Source of the DNA: Streptomyces sp. f51
GTDB lineage: Bacteria > Actinomycetota > Actinomycetes > Streptomycetales > Streptomycetaceae
Reading direction: 5' to 3'
Assembly (NCBI RefSeq): GCF_037940415.1
Contig: NZ_CP149798.1
Span: forward strand, 4,869,001 to 4,933,000
Length of the DNA: 64,000 nucleotides
The notes beneath the pieces are model-generated. The model searched no databases, was not told where the DNA came from, and saw only the letters and a list, made by a program, of their open reading frames with translations. Below, piece after piece: positions 8,093 through 15,177 of the stretch. Numbering within the stretch: position 1 is the first letter of the stretch; each line of letters starts with the position of its first letter. The translations under genes and the position numbers were made by a program.

Positions 8093-9082
8093 ATGTCTTC
8101 GACCGAACTCCCGTCCGCGCCGGCCGTCAGCCTCACGCCGAGGGTCGGCGCCGTCAGGGTCGCGGAAGGGGAGCGGCTGAGATCGGTGGGGCTCCCCGGC
8201 ATCACCCTGACGATCCGGTCGAGGCCGCCGGCCAGGGACGGACTTCCCCCCGCGCTGTACGTGCACGGTCTGGGCGGTTCCTCGCAGAACTGGACGGCGC
8301 TGATGTCCCGGCTCGACGGGCTCGTGGACAGCGAGGCCCTCGACCTGCCGGGCTTCGGCGACTCACCGCCGCCGGACGACGGCGACTACTCGGTCACCGG
8401 CCACGCGCGCGCGGTCATCCGCCACCTCGACGCGTCCGGACGCGGTCCGGTACATCTTTTCGGCAATTCACTCGGCGGAGCCGTCGCGACGCGGGTCGCG
8501 GCCGTGCGCCCGGATCTGGTGCGGACGCTGACGCTGGTGTCCCCGGCGCTGCCCGAGATCCGCGCCCAGCGCACCGCCTGGCCGACGGCGCTGCTCGCCC
8601 TTCCCGGAGTGGCCGGGCTGTTCACGAGACTGACCAAGGAATGGAGCGCTGAGCAGCGCGTACGCGGGGTTCTGGCCCTCTGTTACGGCGATCCTGGCAT
8701 CGTGACCCCCGAGGGGTTCCGTGACGCGGTCGAGGAGATGGAGCGGAGGCTCGCGCTGCCCTACTTCTGGGACGCCATGGCACGCTCCGCGCGCGGGGTC
8801 GTGAACGCCTACACGCTCGGCGGGCAGCACGGACTGTGGCGTCAGGCCGAACGGGTGCTCGCCCCCACGCTCCTGGTCTACGGAGGCCGCGACCAACTTG
8901 TCGGCTACCGTATGGCGCAGCGCGCGGCCCGTGCCTTCCGCGGCTCCCGGCTGCTGTGCCTGCCGGACGCGGGGCACGTCGCGATGATGGAGTATCCGGA
9001 CACGGTCGCCACCGCCTTCCGTGAACTCCTTGCGGACCTGGAAGAGTCGACCTCTTCGGTGGCAGTCGGCGCGGAGAGCTGA
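8093..9082 (+). CDS. alpha/beta hydrolase
   Basis: 329 aa, no signal peptide. Catalytic features: strand YVHGLGGSSQNWTAL, nucleophile elbow GNSLGG, acid in YGGRDQLVG, and His in DAGHVAMMEYPD. It resembles class I alpha/beta hydrolases (epoxide hydrolase/haloperoxidase-like); substrate unknown. ATG 8093 sits 6 nt after a TAACAT -10 box with no SD, so the transcript is probably leaderless. The DUF3152 gene starts 8 nt downstream, so they form an operon. Confidence 0.85.
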   Translation: MSSTELPSAPAVSLTPRVGAVRVAEGERLRSVGLPGITLTIRSRPPARDGLPPALYVHGLGGSSQNWTALMSRLDGLVDSEALDLPGFGDSPPPDDGDYSVTGHARAVIRHLDASGRGPVHLFGNSLGGAVATRVAAVRPDLVRTLTLVSPALPEIRAQRTAWPTALLALPGVAGLFTRLTKEWSAEQRVRGVLALCYGDPGIVTPEGFRDAVEEMERRLALPYFWDAMARSARGVVNAYTLGGQHGLWRQAERVLAPTLLVYGGRDQLVGYRMAQRAARAFRGSRLLCLPDAGHVAMMEYPDTVATAFRELLADLEESTSSVAVGAES

Positions 9083-9090
9083 GGCGGGAA

Positions 9091-11004
9091 GTGGGACGAC
9101 ACAGTCGTCGGGGGCGGGCCGACAAGACGGACACCGCGCGGACGCGGACGGTTGCGGCGGAGGAAGGCGCGTCGGCTCAGGCGCCGGGCCCGGACGGCGC
9201 CCGTCGCGCGGCGACCCGGCCGCCCGGCTCCCCGGGCCCCTACCCGCCGGTGGGCGGGTACCCCCAACAAGCCGCACCACGCCTCCCGGACGGGACTCCG
9301 GCGCACGGTTTCCCGCGCGTGCAGGGCGGCGCCCCGGTCCAGGGCGGTCCCCGCCTTCCCGACGGAACGCCGGCTCACGGTTTTCCTCGGGTGCAGGGTG
9401 GCGGCCCGGCGCAGGGCGGGCCACGTACACAAGGCGGCCCCCCGGTCCAGGGCGGTCCGCGCCTTCCCGACGGGACTCCGGCGCACGGGTTTCCGCGCGT
9501 GCAGGGTGGCGCCCCGGTCCAGGGCGGGCCACGTATGCAGGGTGGCGCCCCGGTTCAGAACGGTCCGCGGCTGCCCGACGGCACGCCCGCGCACGGTTTT
9601 CCGCGGGTGGCCGACGGCACTCCCGCGCGCGGGGTGCCACGCCTCGCGGACGGGACGCCGGCGCACGGCGTCCCGCGCTTCCAGGACGGCACCCCGGCAC
9701 GTGGGGTGCCGCGTTCTTTCGAAGGGACCCCGGCGCACGGAACCCCCCGTTTTCCGGACGGGACCCCGGCGCACGGAACCCCCCGTCTTCCCGACGGGAC
9801 CCCGGCGCACGGAACTCCTCGTCTGGCCGACGGGACCCCCGCCCGCGGGGTGTCCCAGGTGCGGGGCGGGCATCCCGAACAGCGTGAACAGGGCGGCGGC
9901 TGGGGGGAGTCCGGGACCGGCGCGGCTCCGCAGGGCGCGCCAGCCGGACCTCGGGTGCCGCGGCAGCGCGCCCAGGCCGTGCCGGGCCCCCGGCAGGCGT
10001 ACGTCGACGCCTTCGACCTCGACGAGCAGGAGAACGGCACCCGGCCCGGAACCCGCGGCGGCGCGGCGCGGACAGCGCGCTCCGGTGCCGTCGGCCTCGA
10101 CTCCGCCGACTGGAACGCCCCCGCCACCGACGCCGGTGAGCGACCGCTCCGGGAGACCGGCGACCAGGGCGAGGACGAGGGCAAGGGCCGCAAGGGCTGG
10201 GCGTTCACCGGCATCGCGGCCGCCGCCGTCACCACGGTGCTCGCCGTCGTCGTCGCCGGACAGATGGCCACGGGCGGCCATGACGCCGACGCGCGGACGC
10301 AGTCCGCCGACGCCGGTGGCCGGGCGGCCCAGGACTCCGCCTCGCGCGGGGACGGCAGGCCGACCCAGTCGGGGCAGCCGCAGGTGGCCTCCGCGCCCCT
10401 GACGTACGACCAGCAGATGGCCAGGACGTACCCGCTCGGGGCCAAGCTCAAGGGGTCGGGGAAGTTCGAGGTGGTGCCGGGAACCGCCAAGGCCCCCGGC
10501 AAGGGACACAAGTACACCTACCGCGTCGACATCGAGCAGGGCCTAGGTCTCGACGGCGCGCTCTTCGCCGACGCCGTGCAGGAGACCCTGAACGACGCGA
10601 GGAGCTGGGCCCACGACGGCGCCCGCACCTTCGAGCGCGTCGATTCCGGCAAACCGGACTTCGTCATCACGCTGGCGAGTCCCGGCACCACCGCCGAGTG
10701 GTGCGCCAAGTCGGGGCTCGACACCACCGAGGACAACGTGTCGTGCGACTCGGCGTCCACCGAGCGCGTCATGATCAACGCGTACCGCTGGGCCCAGGGA
10801 TCCAAGACCTACGGCTTCGGCGACAAGATCCACGCCTACCGCCAGATGCTCATCAACCACGAGGTCGGCCACCGGCTCGGATACGGGCACGTCTCCTGCC
10901 AGAAGGACGGGGACCTCGCCCCGGTCATGCAGCAGCAGACCAAGTTCCTCGACCACGACGGAATCCACTGCCTGCCCAACTCCTGGCCTTATCCGAAGAG
11001 TTGA
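9091..11004 (+). CDS. membrane-anchored DUF3152 zincin-like protein with 16-repeat N-terminus
   Basis: 637 aa. Residues 1-60 are basic and disordered. Residues 65-256 are sixteen tandem 12-residue units (type LPDGTPAHGFPR). One TM helix lies near 370-392 (FTGIAAAAVTTVLAVVVAGQ), so the C-terminal 240 residues should be extracytoplasmic. That part is DUF3152, with a zinc-peptidase signature HEVGHRLGYGH (His590, Glu591, His594). The family resembles metzincin-type peptidases, but activity is unproven. The GTG start has GAGG upstream and lies 8 nt after the hydrolase gene. The repeat section is unusual: the family core does not need it. Confidence 0.85.
   Translation: MGRHSRRGRADKTDTARTRTVAAEEGASAQAPGPDGARRAATRPPGSPGPYPPVGGYPQQAAPRLPDGTPAHGFPRVQGGAPVQGGPRLPDGTPAHGFPRVQGGGPAQGGPRTQGGPPVQGGPRLPDGTPAHGFPRVQGGAPVQGGPRMQGGAPVQNGPRLPDGTPAHGFPRVADGTPARGVPRLADGTPAHGVPRFQDGTPARGVPRSFEGTPAHGTPRFPDGTPAHGTPRLPDGTPAHGTPRLADGTPARGVSQVRGGHPEQREQGGGWGESGTGAAPQGAPAGPRVPRQRAQAVPGPRQAYVDAFDLDEQENGTRPGTRGGAARTARSGAVGLDSADWNAPATDAGERPLRETGDQGEDEGKGRKGWAFTGIAAAAVTTVLAVVVAGQMATGGHDADARTQSADAGGRAAQDSASRGDGRPTQSGQPQVASAPLTYDQQMARTYPLGAKLKGSGKFEVVPGTAKAPGKGHKYTYRVDIEQGLGLDGALFADAVQETLNDARSWAHDGARTFERVDSGKPDFVITLASPGTTAEWCAKSGLDTTEDNVSCDSASTERVMINAYRWAQGSKTYGFGDKIHAYRQMLINHEVGHRLGYGHVSCQKDGDLAPVMQQQTKFLDHDGIHCLPNSWPYPKS
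9283..9858. repeat. 16 tandem 36-bp coding repeats
   Basis: Exactly 576 bp read as 16 units of 12 codons. Two classes alternate: D-G-T-P-A-H/R-G-x-P-R and Q-G-G-x-P-x-Q-G-G-P-R. The last unit ends V-S-Q. Later units (9715-9830) are the most alike at DNA level, indicating recent expansion. Confidence 0.9.
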
Positions 11005-11007
11005 CGG

Positions 11008-11026
11008 AAAGCGCTCACATCGCTTT
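11008..11026. promoter_or_regulatory. candidate operator overlapping the -35 box
   Basis: The inverted repeat AAAGCG-N7-CGCTTT overlaps the first bases of the TTGACA at 11025-11030. It could be a LacI/GntR-type half-site pair or the weak 3' hairpin of the preceding gene. Confidence 0.35.
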
Positions 11027-11053
11027 GACATGCGGAAAAAGATCGTTCATATT
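11025..11053 (+). promoter_or_regulatory. near-consensus housekeeping promoter of the ABC importer operon
   Basis: TTGACA (11025-11030), a 17-bp spacer, and CATATT (11048-11053). The leader-peptide ATG at 11060 lies 6 nt after the -10, at the expected transcription start. Confidence 0.7.
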
Positions 11054-11060
11054 TTCCGCA
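11031..11060. promoter_or_regulatory. 9-bp inverted repeat over spacer, -10 and start codon
   Basis: TGCGGAAAA (11031-11039), 12 bp, then TTTTCCGCA (11052-11060). The AT-rich dyad covers the spacer, the -10 box and the first base of the leader ATG, an ideal repressor position. The cognate regulator is not in the window as far as I can tell. Confidence 0.55.
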
Positions 11061-11152
11061 TGTCCTCCCGTCACGCCTCCGTTCGCGCCGCCATCGAGCT
11101 GGCGCTCATCGGCGTGACCGCGCTCTGCGTGGCCGACATCCACTGTTGCTGA
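11060..11152 (+). CDS. 30-aa leader peptide ending Cys-Cys
   Basis: The peptide starts MSSRHASVRAAIEL, is hydrophobic in the middle (LALIGVTALCVAD) and ends IHCC-stop, with three Cys codons in the last eight. It has no SD, and the ATG coincides with the predicted transcription start. This matches the layout of actinobacterial cysteine-responsive leader ORFs, where ribosome progress through terminal Cys codons controls the downstream genes. Next is a 200-nt structured leader and the substrate-binding protein gene. The short gene reads cleanly and its Cys-Cys end is unlikely by chance; regulation is inference. Confidence 0.65.
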   Translation: MSSRHASVRAAIELALIGVTALCVADIHCC

Positions 11153-11206
11153 CGCCCGCCCCCGGCGAGTGCGTCGCTTTCCTTCCCGTCTTGTTCCCGT
11201 GCGCCC

Positions 11207-11225
11207 CCGGACCTCCGCGGTCCGG
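11207..11225 (+). promoter_or_regulatory. candidate attenuator hairpin in the ABC operon leader
   Basis: A 7-bp stem CCGGACC/GGTCCGG with loop TCCGC. Its GACCTC (11210-11215) is complementary to GAGGTC (11339-11344), the SD of the substrate-binding protein gene. The hairpin and an anti-SD pairing would therefore exclude each other. Confidence 0.4.
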
Positions 11226-11352
11226 CGCGCCCGTGCCCCTTTCGGTCCGGTCGAACACCGACGTCTGACGCCGTGGGCGAGCTCCGCGCTCTTCCGTCTC
11301 ACTCCGTGTCATTCCGTCTCAGTATTCGAGTCATCCGAGAGGTCGTCTTCCG

Positions 11353-13071
11353 ATGCGTCAATCGTCCGTCACAGCGCGCCGCGTGGCCGCGGCATCCGTC
11401 AGCCTGGTCCTGGCAGCGGGCGCCGCCGCCTGCGGGCCGAAGGACAGCGATGCCAAGAGCTCCGGTGGCGACTCCCAGCCCCACAAGGGCGGCACCCTCA
11501 CCGTCCTGAACGCCAACGCGCAGCAGGACTTCGACCCCGCGCGGCTCTACACCTCCGGCGGCGGCAACGTGCCCTCGCTCGTCTTCCGCACGCTCACCAC
11601 CCGCAACCGCGAGAACGGGGCGGCCGGCGCCGAGGTCGTGCCCGACCTGGCCACCGACACCGGGCGCCCGAGCGAGAACGCGACCGTGTGGACGTACACC
11701 CTGAAGAAGGGCCTCAAGTACGAGGACGGCACGCCGATCACCTCCGCCGACATCAAGTACGGCATCGAGCGTTCCTTCGCCGCCGAACTCTCCGGCGGCG
11801 CGCCCTACTTGAGGGACTGGCTGATCGGCGGCGCCGGCTACCAGGGTCCCTACAAGGACAAGAAGGGCCTCGACTCGATCGAGACGCCGGACGCGCTGAC
11901 CATCGTCTTCCACCTGAACAAGCCCGAGGGCGAGTTCCCCTACCTGGCCACGCAGACGCAGTTCACGCCCGTCCCCAAGGCCAAGGACACCGGCACCAAG
12001 TACGAGGAGCACCCGGTCTCCTCGGGCCCGTACAAGGTCGTCAAGAACGAGAACGACGGCGAGCGCCTCACCCTGGAGCGCAACACGTACTGGTCGGCTT
12101 CGACCGACGCCGAGCGCAAGGCGTACCCGGACAGGATCGACGTGCGGTCCGGCCTGGACTCCTCCGTGATCAACCAGCGACTGTCCTCCTCCCAGGGAAC
12201 CGACGCCGCCGCCGTCACCACGGACACCAACCTCGGCCCGGCCGAGCTCGCCAAGGTGACCGGCGACAAGGAGCTGGCCTCCCGCGTCGGCACCGGGCAC
12301 TTCGGCTACACCGACTACATCGCCTTCAACCCGAAGGTGAAGCCGTTCGACAACCCGAAGGTCCGCCAGGCGATCTCGTACGCCGTCGACCGCAGCTCGG
12401 TGGTCAACGCCGCGGGCGGCTCCTCGCTCGCCGAGCCCGCCACGACCTACCTGCCGAACCAGAAGTCCTTCGGCTACACGCCCTACGACCACTTCCCGGC
12501 GGGCGCGTCCGGCGACGCGGCCAAGGCCAAGGCGGTTCTGGCCGAGGCCGGCTACAAGAACGGCCTGAGCATCACGCTCACGCATTCCAACAGCAAGGAC
12601 TTCGAGACCAGCCCCGAGATCGCGACCGCGATCCAGGACGCGCTCAAGAAGGCCGGCATCACCGTCAAGCTCCAGGGCCTGGAGGAGAACGACTACAGCG
12701 ACAAGATCCACGGCGCCAAGACCGAGCCGGGCTTCTTCCTCGCGCACTGGGGCGCCGACTGGCCCTCCGGCGGTCCCTTCCTGGCCCCGATCTTCGACGG
12801 CCGGCAGATCGTCAAGGACGGAGCCAACTTCAACACCGGCTTCCTGAACGACAAGTCGGTCAACGACGAGATCGACGCGATCAACAAGCTGACCGACCTC
12901 GGCGCGGCCGCCGAGCGCTGGGGCGCGCTGGACAAGAAGATCGGTGAGCAGGCGCTGACCGTCCCGCTGTTCCACCCCGTCTACAAGCGTCTGTACGGCA
13001 AGGACGTCAAGAACATCGTGATCAGCGACTGGACCGGCGTTCTGGACATCTCCCAGGTCGCGGTGAAGTAG
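11353..13071 (+). CDS. peptide-type ABC transporter substrate-binding lipoprotein (SBP family 5)
   Basis: 572 aa. The signal peptide is lipoprotein type: basic MRQSSVTARR, a hydrophobic core, lipobox AAAC with Cys27. The mature part has family 5 features: TLTVLNANAQQDFDPAR at the N-terminus, TYTLKKGLKYEDGTPITSAD, and FDNPKVRQAISYAVDR. The family binds oligopeptides, dipeptides, glutathione or nickel chelates; sequence alone does not decide. The Cys-Cys leader upstream makes a sulfur-containing peptide an attractive guess. The SD is GAGAGG about 10 nt before ATG 11353. It is the first gene of a four-gene operon. Confidence 0.88.
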   Translation: MRQSSVTARRVAAASVSLVLAAGAAACGPKDSDAKSSGGDSQPHKGGTLTVLNANAQQDFDPARLYTSGGGNVPSLVFRTLTTRNRENGAAGAEVVPDLATDTGRPSENATVWTYTLKKGLKYEDGTPITSADIKYGIERSFAAELSGGAPYLRDWLIGGAGYQGPYKDKKGLDSIETPDALTIVFHLNKPEGEFPYLATQTQFTPVPKAKDTGTKYEEHPVSSGPYKVVKNENDGERLTLERNTYWSASTDAERKAYPDRIDVRSGLDSSVINQRLSSSQGTDAAAVTTDTNLGPAELAKVTGDKELASRVGTGHFGYTDYIAFNPKVKPFDNPKVRQAISYAVDRSSVVNAAGGSSLAEPATTYLPNQKSFGYTPYDHFPAGASGDAAKAKAVLAEAGYKNGLSITLTHSNSKDFETSPEIATAIQDALKKAGITVKLQGLEENDYSDKIHGAKTEPGFFLAHWGADWPSGGPFLAPIFDGRQIVKDGANFNTGFLNDKSVNDEIDAINKLTDLGAAAERWGALDKKIGEQALTVPLFHPVYKRLYGKDVKNIVISDWTGVLDISQVAVK

Positions 13072-13075
13072 CGCC

Positions 13076-14182
13076 GTGAGCGAGGCACTTGTCGCCTCCC
13101 AGGCCCCCGCGGCGGATCCGTCCGCCGCGGGGGCCTCGGGGGCCCGTCAGTTCTGGCGGCGGCTGCGTGCGCAGCGCGCCGCCCTCGTCGCGGCGGCCGT
13201 CGTCGCGCTGCTCGTCCTGATCGCGCTCGCCGCACCGCTGCTCACGGCGATCGAGGGCCAGGACCCCACCACCTACCACCCCTCGCTGGTGGACTCCGCG
13301 CGCGGCGGCGTCCCCGTCGGCGCGCTCGGCGGCATCGGCGCCGACCACTGGCTCGGCGTCGAACCCCAGACCGGCCGCGACCTGTTCGCCCGTCTCGTCT
13401 ACGGCGCCCGGGTCTCCCTCGGCGTCGCGCTCGCCGCGACCCTGGTGCAGGTCCTGATCGCCGTCGTCGTGGGCGTCTCGGCGGCGCTCGGGAACCGATG
13501 GGTCGACCAGGTGCTGAGCCGGATCACCGAGATCATCGTCGCGCTGCCGCTGATGATCATGTCGCTTGCGCTGCTGGCGATCGTGCCCGGCAGCTTCCCG
13601 CGGCCCGTCCTCGTCGCCCTCGTCATCGGGCTGATCGCCTGGGGCACCCTCGCGAAGATCGTGCGCGCGCAGACCCTCACGCTCAAGCAGCTCGACTACG
13701 TCGCCGCCGCGCGGCTCAGCGGCTGGGGCACCTGGCGGATCGCCCGCCGCGATCTCCTGCCCGGCCTCGCCGCCCCGCTCATCACCTACTCCGCCCTCCT
13801 CGTGCCGGCGAACATCGGCGTCGAGGCGGCCCTGTCCTTCCTCGGCGTGGGCGTGAAGCCGCCGACGCCGTCCTGGGGACAGATGCTGACCGCCGCCGAC
13901 GTCTGGTACCAGGCGGCACCGCAGTACCTGCTGCTGCCCGCGGGCGCGCTGTTCGTCACCGTCCTCGCCCTGACCGTCCTCGGCGACGGCGTGCGCACCG
14001 CCCTCGACCCGCGCGCGGCCTCCCGGCTGCGCGTCGGCACGGGCCGCAGGGGAGAGGCCAGGGCCGACGCGGACACCGGCGGCCCCGCCGACGGGACCGG
14101 CCTGCACCGCCGGGACGCGTCGGGACCGGACCTGCCCCGCCAGGGCGCGTCCGCCGAGGGAACGAAGGAGGCCACGGCATGA
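13076..14182 (+). CDS. ABC transporter permease (DppC/OppC type)
   Basis: 368 aa. An N-terminal TM segment (ALVAAAVVALLVLIALAAPLL) precedes an extracytoplasmic loop with HWLGVEPQTGRDLFARLVYGARVSL, typical of the OppC group. Several TMs follow, and the EAA loop region contains DYVAAARLSGWGTWRIARRDLLPGL. The C-terminus (about 325-368) is a hydrophilic Gly/Asp/Arg-rich tail absent from most homologues. The GTG start lies 4 nt after the lipoprotein gene, so translation is coupled. Confidence 0.88.
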   Translation: MSEALVASQAPAADPSAAGASGARQFWRRLRAQRAALVAAAVVALLVLIALAAPLLTAIEGQDPTTYHPSLVDSARGGVPVGALGGIGADHWLGVEPQTGRDLFARLVYGARVSLGVALAATLVQVLIAVVVGVSAALGNRWVDQVLSRITEIIVALPLMIMSLALLAIVPGSFPRPVLVALVIGLIAWGTLAKIVRAQTLTLKQLDYVAAARLSGWGTWRIARRDLLPGLAAPLITYSALLVPANIGVEAALSFLGVGVKPPTPSWGQMLTAADVWYQAAPQYLLLPAGALFVTVLALTVLGDGVRTALDPRAASRLRVGTGRRGEARADADTGGPADGTGLHRRDASGPDLPRQGASAEGTKEATA

Positions 14183-15177
14183 GCGGCTTCGGCGGGTTCG
14201 TCCTGCGCAGGACCCTCGGCACGGTGATCACCCTCCTGGCCATCTCGGTGATCGTCTACGTCGTCTTCTACGCCACCCCGGGCAACGTCGCCCAGATCAC
14301 CTGCGGCCCGCGCTGCTCGCCCGCCCAGGTGCACCAGGTCGCCCAGCAGTTGCACCTCGGGGACCCCCTGTACATGCGCTACTGGCACTTCCTCCAGGGA
14401 CTCCTCGCGGGCCAGGACTACTCGACGGGCACCTCCGTCCAGCACTGCCCGGCGCCCTGCCTCGGGCTGTCGTACCAGACCGACCAGCAGGTGACCCGGC
14501 TGATCCTGGCGAAGCTGCCGGTCAGCCTGTCGCTGGTGTTCGGCGCGATGGTCGTCTGGCTCGTGCTCGGTGTCGGCACCGGCGTGCTCTCCGCCTGGCG
14601 GCGCGGCCGGCTCAGCGAGCGGGTGCTGACCGGGCTCACCCTCGCGGGCACCGCGACCCCCGTCTTCGTCATCGGCCTGATCCTGATGATCGTCGTCTGC
14701 GGCCAGCTGGAACTGCTGCCCTTCCCGCAGTACGTGAACCTCACCGACGACCCCGAACAGTGGGCCTGGAACCTGGTGCTCCCCTGGCTGTCGCTCGCCC
14801 TCGTCGAGGCCGCCGCGTTCGCCCGGCTGACCAGGGCCTCGATGCTGGAGACGCTGGCCGAGGACCACATCCGGACCTTCCGCGCGTACGGCGTGGGCGA
14901 GCGGTCGATCATCGGGCGGCACGCCGTCCGGGGGGCGCTCGCCTCGATCATCGCGCTGAACGCCAACACCTTCGGCTCGGCGGTGGGCGGCGCGGTGCTC
15001 ACCGAGACCCTCTTCGGGCTGCCCGGCATCGGCCAGGAACTGGTGCACGCGGTGAACGTCGTCGACCTTCCCGTGGTCGTCGGCATGGTCCTGGTCATCG
15101 GCTTCTTCGTGGTCATCGCCAACGCCGTCGCGGACGTGCTCTACGCGGTGGCCGACCGACGGGTGGTACTGGCATGA
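14179..15177 (+). CDS. ABC transporter permease (DppB/OppB type)
   Basis: 332 aa with about six TM helices, starting FVLRRTLGTVITLLAISVIVYVVFYATPGN as in OppB proteins. The EAA motif region is ARLTRASMLETLAEDHIRTFRAYGVGERSI. The extracytoplasmic loop near residues 35-100 has four Cys (CGPRCS, QHCPAPC), unusual for this family and possibly disulfide bonded. Its ATG overlaps the previous stop (ATGA). Confidence 0.88.
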   Translation: MSGFGGFVLRRTLGTVITLLAISVIVYVVFYATPGNVAQITCGPRCSPAQVHQVAQQLHLGDPLYMRYWHFLQGLLAGQDYSTGTSVQHCPAPCLGLSYQTDQQVTRLILAKLPVSLSLVFGAMVVWLVLGVGTGVLSAWRRGRLSERVLTGLTLAGTATPVFVIGLILMIVVCGQLELLPFPQYVNLTDDPEQWAWNLVLPWLSLALVEAAAFARLTRASMLETLAEDHIRTFRAYGVGERSIIGRHAVRGALASIIALNANTFGSAVGGAVLTETLFGLPGIGQELVHAVNVVDLPVVVGMVLVIGFFVVIANAVADVLYAVADRRVVLA

